Below are positions 26,925 to 37,129 of a DNA stretch of 64,000 nucleotides, in pieces (within the stretch, counting starts at the first letter, position 1; every line of letters begins with the position of its first letter). The stretch lies in assembly GCF_022810405.1 (NCBI RefSeq), contig NZ_JALGQE010000008.1, positions 124,001 through 188,000 of the forward strand, in the 5' to 3' direction. The position numbers were made by a program, and so were the translations under genes. This DNA is from Rhodococcus sp. ARC_M5 (GTDB lineage: Bacteria; Actinomycetota; Actinomycetes; Mycobacteriales; Mycobacteriaceae). The notes below the pieces were generated by a model. That model was not told where the DNA came from and did not search any database. It was given only the letters and a program-made list of their open reading frames with translations.

Positions 26925-27848
26925 GTGGCAGCGAAGCTGTGGGCAGTGAGCGACATACACGTCGGACATCGAGGCAACCGACCGGTCACCGAGGACATCT
27001 TTCCCGAGTCGCCCGACGACTGGCTGATCGTGGCCGGCGACGTATCGGAGAAGACCGACGACATCAAGTGGGCGCTCGAACTGCTGCGTAGCCGCTTCGC
27101 GAAGGTCATCTGGGTTCCCGGAAACCACGAACTGTGGACGACGGTGAAAGACCCCGTCCAGATTCACGGAGCCGCTCGGTACGAGTACCTGGTCAACCTG
27201 TGCCGCGAGATCGACGTCGTCACCCCGGAAGACCCGTACCTGCGGTGGGAGGGTGAGGGTGGCCCGGCGACGATCGTGCCGATGTTCCTGCTCTACGACT
27301 ACACGTTCCTGCCGCAGGGAGCGCGCGACAAGGAGCACGGGCTGGCGATCGCACGTGAGAAGAACGTCGTCGCCACCGACGAATTCCTGCTGTCCTCGCA
27401 GCCGTACGCGACGCGCGACGCCTGGTGTCATGCGCGGATCGAGGCCACCCGGGAGCGCCTCGACACGCTGGACACCTCTGTTCCGACCGTGTTGATCAAT
27501 CACTTCCCGATGGTTCGGCAGCCGACCGAGGTGCTGTTCTACCCGGAATTCGCGCTGTGGTGTGGATCCACCCTCACGGCGGATTGGCATACGCGGTACA
27601 ACGCGATCTGCTCGGTGTACGGGCACCTGCACATCCCGCGGACCACCTACTACGACGGCGTTCGCTTCGAGGAGGTGTCGGTGGGCTACCCGCGCGAATG
27701 GCAGCGGCGTGGACTGCCGAACAACGTTCTGCGACAGATCCTTCCGGTCCCCGAGTATCCGCCGGGCGCGTTGAACAAGTGGGGCGGACACTTCACCGTG
27801 ACGCCCGAGATGGAGGCAGAGGTCGAGAAGATGAGGGCCGGCAAGTGA
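26925..27848 (+). CDS. Calcineurin-like metallophosphoesterase, Rv2795c-like
   Basis: A 307-residue metallophosphoesterase. Motifs in order: SDIHVGH (D and H metal ligands), VAGDVSEKTDD, VPGNHELW, LINHFPM and YGHLHIP. The GTG start has AAAGGA 8 nt upstream and gives a product opening AAKLWAVSDIHVGHRGN, as in Rv2795c. It overlaps pptT by 4 bp (GTGA). In mycobacteria the Rv2795c product has been reported to hydrolyse the phosphopantetheine arm added by PptT, so the pair is likely a maturation/removal couple for carrier proteins; here that is by position and similarity only. Confidence 0.9.
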   Translation: MAAKLWAVSDIHVGHRGNRPVTEDIFPESPDDWLIVAGDVSEKTDDIKWALELLRSRFAKVIWVPGNHELWTTVKDPVQIHGAARYEYLVNLCREIDVVTPEDPYLRWEGEGGPATIVPMFLLYDYTFLPQGARDKEHGLAIAREKNVVATDEFLLSSQPYATRDAWCHARIEATRERLDTLDTSVPTVLINHFPMVRQPTEVLFYPEFALWCGSTLTADWHTRYNAICSVYGHLHIPRTTYYDGVRFEEVSVGYPREWQRRGLPNNVLRQILPVPEYPPGALNKWGGHFTVTPEMEAEVEKMRAGK

Positions 27849-28510
27849 TCGAATCCATACTTCCCGACGGCGTAGTCTCGGCCGAGTTGTTCGCCGATCC
27901 GCCGGGTTTGACGCCGCATCCGCTCGAAGCGCCGCTGGTCGCCAAGGCGGTGGACAAACGCAAGCGGGAGTTCACCTCGGCTCGACACTGCGCACGGGTG
28001 GCGATGGAGAAGCTGGGTGTGGAGCCGGCACCGATCATGCGCGGCAAGTCCGGTGCACCGCAGTGGCCGAAGGGTGTGGTCGGATCGTTGACGCACTGCG
28101 ACGGGTATCGCGGTGCGGTATTGGCGTACTCGATGCAGGTGCGTTCGGTGGGGATCGACGCCGAGCCGCACGGACCCTTGCCCGACGGGGTGCTCGAGGC
28201 GGTGAGCTTGGCGGCCGAACGGGACTGGCTCGAGACCGCAGGCCGTGAGGACGTGCATTGGGATCGAGTGTTGTTCTGCGCCAAGGAAGCCACGTACAAG
28301 GCCTGGGAGCCGTTGACCGGACGGTGGCTCGGCTTCGAGGACGCGCACATCACGTTCGAGCGCACCGGCTCGGGTGACGACATCTCGGGAACGTTCCACT
28401 CCGAGCTGCTGGTGCCCGGGGATACGGTGTCCGGGCCGCCGTTGCGGGCCTTCGACGGTCGATGGATGGTGGCGGGCGGTCTGGTGATGACCGCGATCTC
28501 GGTGATGTGA
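27845..28510 (+). CDS. pptT: 4'-phosphopantetheinyl transferase PptT
   Basis: A 221-residue Sfp-type enzyme that activates acyl- and peptidyl-carrier proteins for mycolate, polyketide and siderophore synthesis using coenzyme A. Key motifs are SLTHCDGYRGAV, VGIDAEPHGPL (metal-binding Asp and Glu) and FCAKEATYKAWEPL (the KExxxKxW motif). The GTG start overlaps the phosphoesterase stop. Length is close to M. tuberculosis PptT (227 aa). It is 35 bp upstream of truB. Confidence 0.95.
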   Translation: MIESILPDGVVSAELFADPPGLTPHPLEAPLVAKAVDKRKREFTSARHCARVAMEKLGVEPAPIMRGKSGAPQWPKGVVGSLTHCDGYRGAVLAYSMQVRSVGIDAEPHGPLPDGVLEAVSLAAERDWLETAGREDVHWDRVLFCAKEATYKAWEPLTGRWLGFEDAHITFERTGSGDDISGTFHSELLVPGDTVSGPPLRAFDGRWMVAGGLVMTAISVM

Positions 28511-28545
28511 CGACCGGCTCCGCGAGCCTGGCACAATGCTCTCTC

Positions 28546-29478
28546 GTGAGTGCTCGCGAAAAGATCTCGTCCGGTCTCGTCGGTGCCGGCCTGCTGGTGG
28601 TCGACAAGGGGCCGGGAGTGACGAGCCACGATGTGGTGGCCTCGTGCCGAAAACTGTTGCGCACCAGAAAGGTCGGCCATGCGGGGACGCTGGACCCCAT
28701 GGCGACCGGCGTGCTGGTGCTCGGCGTGGAGCGTGCGACCAAGATGCTGGGCTTGCTCTCGCTGACCACCAAGTCGTACACCGCGACCGTCCGGCTCGGC
28801 CGGAGCACGACGACCGACGACGCCGAGGGTGACGTCCTGGCCGATGCCTCGGCCGCGCACGTCTCCGATTCGGAAATCTCGACCGCGATCGCCGCCCTCA
28901 CCGGTGACATCGAGCAGGTGCCTGCCAGTGTCAGCGCCATCAAGGTCGATGGACAGCGAGCCCACAAGCTGTCTCGAGCCGGCGAGGAGTTCACCCTCGC
29001 CGCCCGGAAGGTCAGCGTCACCCGATTCGACGTGATGGCCAGACGTGATGTGGCCGACGGCGAATCCGCGTTCGTCGACCTCGATATCGAGGTGGAGTGC
29101 ACGTCGGGGACGTATGTTCGGGCCCTGGCACGCGACCTCGGTGCGGCGCTGGGAGTGGGTGGGCACCTGACAGTGCTGCGTCGCACTCGTGTCGGGCCCT
29201 TCACTCTCGAGCACGCACGCACACTCGAGGAACTGGCCGACAATCCAGCCGTGAGCCTGGACATCGACGAGGCCGCGCGAACGGCCTTTCCACACCGGCA
29301 GATCGACGCCTCGGAAGCTGAATCGTTGAGCCAGGGACGGTGGCTGGATCCGATCGGAATCGACGGGGTGTACGCGGCCGTCGATCCCACGGGTCACACC
29401 ATCGCTCTGCTCCAGGAGAAGGGCAAGCGCGCCAGTTCGGTCATGGTCGTGCGGCCCGCAACGTTGCGCGGGCACTGA
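28546..29478 (+). CDS. truB: tRNA pseudouridine-55 synthase
   Basis: A 310-residue enzyme that makes pseudouridine 55 in the tRNA T-loop. The catalytic motif GHAGTLDPMATGVL has the nucleophile D50. Later motifs include KSYTATVRLG, VPASVSAIKVDGQRAHKLSRAGE and CTSGTYVRALARDLG. The C-terminal domain (about 240-310) is PUA-like. GTG 28546 is the start (product SAREKISSGLVGAGLLVVDKG); a candidate CACAAT hexamer ends 8 nt before it. Convergent with the DtxR-family gene across 34 bp. Confidence 0.96.
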   Translation: MSAREKISSGLVGAGLLVVDKGPGVTSHDVVASCRKLLRTRKVGHAGTLDPMATGVLVLGVERATKMLGLLSLTTKSYTATVRLGRSTTTDDAEGDVLADASAAHVSDSEISTAIAALTGDIEQVPASVSAIKVDGQRAHKLSRAGEEFTLAARKVSVTRFDVMARRDVADGESAFVDLDIEVECTSGTYVRALARDLGAALGVGGHLTVLRRTRVGPFTLEHARTLEELADNPAVSLDIDEAARTAFPHRQIDASEAESLSQGRWLDPIGIDGVYAAVDPTGHTIALLQEKGKRASSVMVVRPATLRGH

Positions 29479-29512
29479 AACATTCGGCACGGGTGCGGCA
29501 CGGACCCGAAGA

Positions 29513-30265
29513 TCAGTTCGCCGGAACCATCCAGATCGCCTCGGCGGCACGGTGGCCGAGGTCGATGGAATCGGTGGCGTCGGTGCGGGCCAATTCGATG
29601 GCCACGGTACCGGCGTAGTCGCGTCGTTCGACCACCGTGATGGGCAGGTCGAGCGTGATGCCGACGGAATCGAAGTAGCGAAGCATTGCCGGGTCGGAAT
29701 CGGAGATTCGGGCAACGCGGCCGGACTGTCCGTCGATGTACTCGCTCAGGCGGGTTGCGGACGGTGTGTCTATTGCGCCGTCGACCGAGGGAATCGGGTC
29801 GCCGTGCGGATCTCGCTCGGGGTGGCCGAGTTTCGCGTCGATGCGGTCCATCATCAGGTCGGAGACGGCGTGTTCGAGGATCTCGGCCTCGTCGTGCACC
29901 TCGTCCCATCCGTATCCGAGTTCGCGAACCAGGTAGGTCTCGATCAGACGGTGCCGACGAACCATGCCGATGGCAGCCAGACGACCCTTCTCGGTCAGCG
30001 AGATCGCCCCGTACCGGGCGTGGTCGACCATGCCCTGGTCGGCGAGCTTGCGAATCGCCTCGGACACCGTCGATGCCGAGACACCGATGCGCTCGGAGAG
30101 CATCTTGGTGCTGACGGAGTCCTCGCTCCACTCGCTGGCCGTCCAGATGACCTTGAGGTAATCCTGCGCAACCGCCGACAGCTGGACGCCCTCGTCGGCC
30201 GGTGCGGAATCGGTTTTTTGTTGCGCCACGTCGCCGAGCTTAGGCAATCCAATGGAAAAAGACAC
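29513..30265 (-). CDS. DtxR/MntR-family metal-dependent regulator (SirR-like)
   Basis: A 250-residue regulator. A winged helix (about 28-85) has YLKVIWTASEWSEDSVSTKMLSERIGVSASTVSEAIRKL. A dimerisation and metal-binding domain follows with RHRLIETYLVRELGYGWDEVHDEAEILEHAVSD, where the Glu and His residues are typical ligands. The C-terminal part is an SH3/FeoA-like domain. It resembles M. tuberculosis SirR (Rv2788). It is last in the manganese-type ABC operon, 1 bp after the permease gene. GTG 30265 is adopted on that spacing; GTG 30229 would leave the motif TTAGGCAATCC (30240-30250) just upstream of the start. Confidence 0.88.
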   Translation of the reverse strand: MSFSIGLPKLGDVAQQKTDSAPADEGVQLSAVAQDYLKVIWTASEWSEDSVSTKMLSERIGVSASTVSEAIRKLADQGMVDHARYGAISLTEKGRLAAIGMVRRHRLIETYLVRELGYGWDEVHDEAEILEHAVSDLMMDRIDAKLGHPERDPHGDPIPSVDGAIDTPSATRLSEYIDGQSGRVARISDSDPAMLRYFDSVGITLDLPITVVERRDYAGTVAIELARTDATDSIDLGHRAAEAIWMVPAN

Positions 30266-30266
30266 C

Positions 30267-31139
30267 TCACCCGGCCGGAGCTACCGGCACCTGTCCGCGT
30301 TGCCGGAGAGCGCGGACCACGATGCCCTGCGAGGGGCTGAAGAGGTACGCGAGCACGAAGACGAGTCCCTGGGTCAGCACGACGCTGCCGCCGGAGGACA
30401 CGTCGAGATAGAAGCTGGCGTAGATCCCCACCAGCGCGCAACCCACCGAGATGAGCGGTGCGAGCACCAGCATCCGGCCGAAGCTGTGCGTGAGCAGATA
30501 GGCGGACGCACCGGGAGTGATGAGCATCGCCACCACGAGGATGACGCCCACGGCCTGAAGTGCGACCACGGTGGTCAGCGCGAGCAGGGTCAGCATCACG
30601 GCCGAGATCACCGTCGGGTTGATGCCGACGGCGCGCGCCTGGGTGCGGTCGAAGGCGAAGAGAGTGAAGTCGCGACGCTTGACGATCATGACGGCCAGCG
30701 CGATTCCGCCGAGGACGAACACCTGGACCATGTCGGCCTGCGAGACTCCGAGCAGATTGCCGAACAGGATGTGGTTGAGGTCGATCTGACTCGGAAACTT
30801 CGAGATCAGAACGACGCCGAGCGCGAACAGAGTGGTGAAGACGACGCCGATCGCGGCGTCCTCCTTGACGATGGTGGTGTTGCGGACCACTCCGATGGCA
30901 CCGACCGCGATGAGAGCGAACAGAAGAGCTCCGATCGCGAACGGTGCCCCGAACAGGTACGACAGCGCAACGCCGGGAAGGACTGCGTGCGAGACGGCGT
31001 CGCCCATCAGTGACCAGCCGATGAGGACGAGCCAGCAGCTGAGTACCGCGCACACGATCGAGGCGGTGACGGTCACCAGGAGCGCCCGCTGCATGAAGGT
31101 GTATTCGAGTGGGTCCACGAGAAAGTCGATCAGGTACAC
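30267..31139 (-). CDS. Manganese/zinc-type ABC transporter permease
   Basis: A 290-residue permease of the ABC-3 (ZnuB/MntB) family with about eight helices. It opens PLEYTFMQRALLVTVTASIVCAVLSCWLVLIGWSLMGDAVSHAVLPGVALSYLFG, whose SLMGDAVSHAVLPG segment is the family signature. EDAAIGVVFTTLFALGVVL follows. The start is GTG. The ATPase gene ends 3 bp upstream. The metal is probably Mn2+ given the MntR-like regulator in the operon. Confidence 0.92.
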   Translation of the reverse strand: MYLIDFLVDPLEYTFMQRALLVTVTASIVCAVLSCWLVLIGWSLMGDAVSHAVLPGVALSYLFGAPFAIGALLFALIAVGAIGVVRNTTIVKEDAAIGVVFTTLFALGVVLISKFPSQIDLNHILFGNLLGVSQADMVQVFVLGGIALAVMIVKRRDFTLFAFDRTQARAVGINPTVISAVMLTLLALTTVVALQAVGVILVVAMLITPGASAYLLTHSFGRMLVLAPLISVGCALVGIYASFYLDVSSGGSVVLTQGLVFVLAYLFSPSQGIVVRALRQRGQVPVAPAG

Positions 31140-31142
31140 GGT

Positions 31143-31970
31143 TCAGCTCGCTTCCGGAGTTCGGGTTGCCGGAGTTCGCGTGCCCGCACCCAGTTGGTCG
31201 ACCTTCGACGGGTCGATGCCGAAGGCCAGAGCCAGGTTCTCCGGTCGCAGTACTTCGGTTGGACTGCCGTGCATCAGCACCCGCTGCTGCAGCAGGATCG
31301 CTTCGTCGCACAGCTCCGGTAGGGCATGAAGATCATGGGTGGACACGAGAACCGAGGCACCGTGTGCGGCGAGCTCGCGGAGCAGTCGGGTGATGGTGGC
31401 TTCGGTCTTCTTGTCCACGCCGGCGAAGGGCTCGTCGAGCAAGAGCAGCGACGCCTCCTGGGCGATGGCGCGGGCGACGAACGCACGTTTGCGTTGACCG
31501 CCGGAGAGCTGGCCGATCTGTCGGTCCGCGAGTTGAGCTAGGTCGACGCGCTGAAGAGCCTCGTCGACGGCCAGTCGATCGGCTGCTCGGGGAGTACGAA
31601 AGAAGTTCTGCTTCCCGTATCGGCCCATCATCACCACGTCGCGCACGCTGATCGGGAACGTCCAGTCGACGGATTCCGCCTGGGGCACGTAGCTGACCGT
31701 GCCTGCCTTGCGCGCCTGGGCCGGGTCGCCGCCGAACACGGTGATCGAGCCGGAGTTCGGCTTGACCACGCCCATGACCGCCTTGAACAGCGTGGACTTG
31801 CCCGATCCGTTCATGCCCACCAGTCCGCACACCCGGCCGGGTGCGAGCGTCAGGCTGGTATCGACGAGAGCCACGACGTCGCGGTATCGAACGTTGACGG
31901 TGTCCACCGTCAGCGCTGCCCCGGTCTCGTGTGGGGCCCTGTGGTGTGGTGCACCGGTGTGCGGGGTCAT
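31143..31970 (-). CDS. Manganese/zinc-type ABC transporter ATPase
   Basis: A 275-residue ATPase of the metal-chelate importer. Walker A is GMNGSGKST, signature LSGGQRKR and Walker B LLLLDEPFAGVD, with the H-loop at STHD. The N-terminus has a histidine-rich stretch (TPHTGAPHHRAPHE), possibly a metal store or sensor, and a similar extension is not needed for the fold. It overlaps the binding-protein gene by 4 bp. Confidence 0.93.
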   Translation of the reverse strand: MTPHTGAPHHRAPHETGAALTVDTVNVRYRDVVALVDTSLTLAPGRVCGLVGMNGSGKSTLFKAVMGVVKPNSGSITVFGGDPAQARKAGTVSYVPQAESVDWTFPISVRDVVMMGRYGKQNFFRTPRAADRLAVDEALQRVDLAQLADRQIGQLSGGQRKRAFVARAIAQEASLLLLDEPFAGVDKKTEATITRLLRELAAHGASVLVSTHDLHALPELCDEAILLQQRVLMHGSPTEVLRPENLALAFGIDPSKVDQLGAGTRTPATRTPEAS

Positions 31971-32929
31971 CGTTCTCCTACCAGTGCGTCGGCGATCAAC
32001 CGTGCGTCGTAGCGCAGTAGATCCAGGTATGTGGGGACGGGGCCGGCCGCGTCGCTGAGCGAGTCGACGTAGAGCTGTCCGCCGAACCGAGCCCCGGTGT
32101 CCTCGGCGACCTGCAGCTGCGCCTTGTCCGAGACGGTCGACTCGCAGAACACGGCGGGTACCTCGTTGTCACGGACGAAGTCGATGGTGCGGACCACCTG
32201 CTTCGGCGTTCCTTCCTGCTCGGCGTTGACCGGCCACAGGTAGGCCTCCTGTAGATCGAAGTCACGAGCCAGATAACCGAATGCGCCCTCACAGGTGACG
32301 AGCGCACGTTGACGATCGGGCAGCCCGGAGAGATCTGCGTCCAGTTCGGCACCGACCTCGCGGAGCTGTTCGATGTACGCGGCTGCGTTCGCGCGGTAGT
32401 CGTCGGTGTTGGCGGGGTCGAGCGCGACGAACGCGTCGGAGATGTTCTCGACGTACGTCTCGGCGACGACGGGGGACATCCAGGCATGGGGGTTCGCTTT
32501 GCCCGCGTAGGCGTCGTCGCGGATGTAGATCGGGTCCACGTTCGCACTCACCACGGCGTGGGGTGCGGGGATGCGCTCGACGAATTTCTCGAACCAGGCC
32601 TCGAGCCCGAGACCGTTGTCCAGGATCAGGTCGGCCTGCTCTGCGGTGCGCAAGTCTCCGGGTGTCGGCTCGTAGCCGTGGATCTCGGCACCGGCTTTTG
32701 TGATCGATTCCACTCGAAGGTGGTCACCGGCGACATTGGCGGCCATGTCGGCAAGAACGGTGAAGGTCGTCAGCACCAAAGGTCTGCCGTCGTCGAGTAA
32801 CGGCGGATCTTCTTCTCCGACAGCGCGGGCGCAGCTGGTCGACGCCGCTACCAGTAGTCCCACCACGGCCCAGCTCGCGAGGATCCGCCGAGTGCGAGAT
32901 CCTTGCAGGCGAAGAAATAAGTTAGGCAC
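31967..32929 (-). CDS. Manganese-type ABC transporter substrate-binding protein
   Basis: A 320-residue cluster A-I binding protein. Residues 1-33 form a signal with a weak lipobox (ASTSC, C33). Probable metal ligands are the His in AEIHGYEPTPGDL, the His in NPHAWMSP, the Glu in TCEGAFGYL and the Asp in VDSLSDAAG. The His-rich loop of zinc-specific ZnuA proteins is absent, which favours manganese. I chose GTG 32929 since a good promoter (TGGACA, 17 bp, TAAATA) ends 7 nt before it, indicating a leaderless mRNA; an upstream start at 32977 would fall within the -35/-10 region's far side. Confidence 0.87.
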   Translation of the reverse strand: MPNLFLRLQGSRTRRILASWAVVGLLVAASTSCARAVGEEDPPLLDDGRPLVLTTFTVLADMAANVAGDHLRVESITKAGAEIHGYEPTPGDLRTAEQADLILDNGLGLEAWFEKFVERIPAPHAVVSANVDPIYIRDDAYAGKANPHAWMSPVVAETYVENISDAFVALDPANTDDYRANAAAYIEQLREVGAELDADLSGLPDRQRALVTCEGAFGYLARDFDLQEAYLWPVNAEQEGTPKQVVRTIDFVRDNEVPAVFCESTVSDKAQLQVAEDTGARFGGQLYVDSLSDAAGPVPTYLDLLRYDARLIADALVGER

Positions 32930-32936
32930 CCCGAAA

Positions 32937-32965
32937 TATTTACCGTGGGGATACCTTTTTGTCCA
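32937..32965 (-). promoter_or_regulatory. Promoter of the manganese-type ABC operon
   Basis: On the minus strand -35 TGGACA (32965-32960) is separated by exactly 17 bp from -10 TAAATA (32942-32937), with GTG seven nt later. TTAGGCA (plus strand 32922-32928) overlaps the start codon and recurs before the regulator's inner GTG, a possible DtxR-type half-site placed to control this promoter. Confidence 0.6.
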
Positions 32966-32996
32966 TACCCGCCACATGCGACACGCCTGTCCGAGA

Positions 32997-33025
32997 GTGA
33001 CCGAGCGGCCGTCGGGCCGTAGGCT
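32997..33025 (+). promoter_or_regulatory. Leaderless promoter of ribF
   Basis: GTGACC (32997-33002), 17 bp, then TAGGCT (33020-33025) and GTG after 7 nt. The hexamers match -35 TTGACA at four positions and the actinobacterial -10 TANNNT. There is no ribosome binding site in this gap. Confidence 0.55.
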
Positions 33026-33032
33026 TCGCAGT

Positions 33033-34001
33033 GTGCAGAGATGGCGAGGTCTCGACGATGTACCTGCCGACTGGGGTCGGTGCGTGCTGACGATCGGCGT
33101 CTTCGACGGCGTTCATCGCGGACACGCACAACTGATCGGGCGAGCGGTGGCCGCTGCGAAGAAGCGCGGCGTTCCCAGCGTGCTCATGACATTCGATCCC
33201 CATCCGATGGAAGTAGTGCGGCCGGGGAGCCATCCTGCTCAGTTGACCACCCTGACGAGGCGAGCCGAACTGGCCGAGGAATTGGGAATCGACGTGTTCT
33301 GCGTGATGCCGTTCACGCCCGAGCTGATGAAGCTCACCCCCGAGCGATACGTGCACGAGATCCTGATCGAACGCCTGCACGTTGCCGAGGTCGTCGTCGG
33401 CGAGAACTTCACGTACGGAAAAAAGGCGCTCGGCACCGTGCCCATGCTGCGCAAGATCGGCGAGCGGTCCGGATTCGCAGTGGACGGAGTCAATCTGCTC
33501 GCCGAGCATGCCGTGACGTTCTCCTCGACGTACATCAGATCGTGCGTGGACGCCGGAGACGTCGCCGCGGCCACTGCCGCGCTCGGGCGACCGCACCGCG
33601 TCGAGGGTGTCGTCGTGCACGGCGACGGCCGAGGTCGTCAAATGGGCTATCCCACAGCCAATGTCGCGCCGCCCATGTACTCCGCCATCCCAGCGGACGG
33701 CGTCTATGCGGCGTGGTTCACCGTGCTCGGGCCCGGGCCGATCATGGGGACCGTGACGCCGGGGGAGCGGCATCCGGCCGCCGTGTCGGTGGGCACCAAT
33801 CCCACGTTCTCGGGTCGTACCAGGACCGTCGAGGCGTTCGTGCTCGACGGCGAGGCCGACCTCTACGGGCAACATGTGGCAGTCGACTTCGTCGACCGGC
33901 TGCGTGGAATGGAGAAGTTCGACTCGATGGAAGCGCTCGTGGAGGAAATGGGACGCGACGCCGAGCGAGCCCGCTCGATCCTGGCGACCAGCACGGCCTG
34001 A
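33033..34001 (+). CDS. ribF: Bifunctional riboflavin kinase / FAD synthetase
   Basis: A 322-residue enzyme making FMN and then FAD. The N-terminal nucleotidyltransferase (about 15-180) has TIGVFDGVHRGHAQLI and FDPHPMEVV; FSSTYIRSCVDAGD ends the domain. The C-terminal riboflavin kinase (about 190-315) has GRGRQMGYPTANVAPP with the PTAN motif and VSVGTNPTFSGRTRTVEAF. The GTG start gives a product opening QRWRGLDDVP, matching mycobacterial RibF. Alternative in-frame starts far upstream overlap the ABC operon. Confidence 0.96.
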   Translation: MQRWRGLDDVPADWGRCVLTIGVFDGVHRGHAQLIGRAVAAAKKRGVPSVLMTFDPHPMEVVRPGSHPAQLTTLTRRAELAEELGIDVFCVMPFTPELMKLTPERYVHEILIERLHVAEVVVGENFTYGKKALGTVPMLRKIGERSGFAVDGVNLLAEHAVTFSSTYIRSCVDAGDVAAATAALGRPHRVEGVVVHGDGRGRQMGYPTANVAPPMYSAIPADGVYAAWFTVLGPGPIMGTVTPGERHPAAVSVGTNPTFSGRTRTVEAFVLDGEADLYGQHVAVDFVDRLRGMEKFDSMEALVEEMGRDAERARSILATSTA

Positions 34002-34075
34002 TAGGCTGTCCCCTCGGTGCTCGCTGCGGTCCGCGGCGGCTGTACCGGCTTCCATCCCGTGGTCTCGACCACGGG
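34002..34075 (+). promoter_or_regulatory. rpsO leader: -10-like hexamer and hairpin
   Basis: TAGGCT (34002-34007) directly follows the ribF stop and is a candidate -10 for rpsO. Downstream, CCCGTGGT (34056-34063) and ACCACGGG (34068-34075) form a perfect 8-bp stem with a CTCG loop, 48 bp before the rpsO GTG. It could be a leader structure for control of rpsO or a weak ribF terminator. Confidence 0.45.
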
Positions 34076-34123
34076 GCGCGTTGCTTCCTTTCACGCGGAC
34101 GTCATTGATCAGGAGTAGTACCA

Positions 34124-34393
34124 GTGGCATTGACCACCGAACAGAAGAAGGCCGTTCTCGGCGAGTACGGCTTGCACCCCACCGACACGGGCTCGCCCGA
34201 GGCGCAGGTTGCAATGCTCACCAAGCGCATCGTCGACTTGACCGAGCACCTCAAGATGCACAAGCACGACCACCACTCCCGCCGCGGCCTGCTGCTGCTG
34301 GTCGGACGTCGTCGTCGCCTGCTCAAGTACATCGCGAAGGTCGACGTCACCCGCTACCGTTCGCTCATCGAGCGTCTGGGTCTGCGTCGATAA
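34124..34393 (+). CDS. rpsO: 30S ribosomal protein S15
   Basis: An 89-residue protein of standard length that binds the 16S rRNA central domain early in 30S assembly. Family segments are [52 protein letters not shown] and [12 protein letters not shown]. The start is GTG with AGGAG about 9 nt upstream. It lies between ribF and pnp, as in most bacteria, with a 395-bp spacer before pnp. Confidence 0.98.
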   Translation: MALTTEQKKAVLGEYGLHPTDTGSPEAQVAMLTKRIVDLTEHLKMHKHDHHSRRGLLLLVGRRRRLLKYIAKVDVTRYRSLIERLGLRR

Positions 34394-34788
34394 TTCGCAT
34401 CGACGCGAGGATGTCACCGATGCACGGTTCGACGCGCCGGTGCGCACCCGACTCGCAGCAATAGTGCAGTAGCCAACGAGGCAGTGCTTAGACTGTTCCT
34501 CGTTGGCTATCTGTGTTTGTACCGCAAGAACAGTTACGCCAGCAGAACAAAGTGGATGCACGGCATCCGCACACCGCCGTGTATGCCTGTCACGCCGTGG
34601 TGACGGTCTTCGGTAGTGGCCTTTCGGATACGAGATCCGGTGGGCTTCGATCGATGGCCGCCTCCGCGCAGCCGCGTCCCGAGAGAAGATCTCGTCGGAT
34701 GGACGGCACAGGTATGCCGCCACAGCCAGGAGGGCTCGTGGTGTGTCCGCGCGGGCACGGCAAAGACGAGAGGACGAGAACAGAACAT
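34394..34788 (+). other. 395-bp rpsO-pnp intergenic region
   Basis: No protein-coding signal is convincing here: frames that enter pnp remain open upstream but carry no family-like sequence before ATG 34789. It holds the strong hairpin at 34470-34509 and a smaller repeat, CGGAT (34627-34631) and ATCCG (34637-34641). The M. tuberculosis neighbourhood has the lipoprotein gene lppU between these genes; nothing equivalent is seen here. Confidence 0.6.
34470..34509 (+). terminator. Strong stem-loop between rpsO and pnp
   Basis: TAGCCAACGAGG (34470-34481) pairs perfectly with CCTCGTTGGCTA (34498-34509). Inside the loop CAGT (34482-34485) pairs with ACTG (34492-34495), extending the stem after a 2-nt bulge to a 6-nt loop. 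A partly T-rich stretch follows. It can act as the rpsO terminator or as a processing site; in E. coli the rpsO-pnp hairpin is cut by RNase III and mediates PNPase autoregulation. Confidence 0.7.
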
Positions 34789-37050
<2,262 letters not shown>

Positions 37051-37061
37051 GAAGCAACCGA

Positions 37062-37098
37062 GCCGAACGGTACGTCCCCTCGGGACGTACCGTTCGGC
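37062..37098 (+). terminator. Hairpin between pnp and the M16 peptidase gene
   Basis: A perfect 17-bp stem runs from 37062-37078 to 37082-37098 (arms GCCGAACGGTACGTCCC and its complement) with a 3-nt loop, 11 bp after the pnp stop. There is no T-tract. It would end or stabilise the pnp transcript, leaving the peptidase gene to its own start 32 bp later. Confidence 0.75.
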
Positions 37099-37129
37099 CG
37101 TTCCAGAGAGCACTGGTATCGACACCGGC

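Noticed and set aside
32700..33032. N-terminal extension of ribF over the ABC operon
   Set aside because: It overlaps the opposite-strand binding-protein gene and its promoter; the family start and TAGGCT hexamer support GTG 33033.
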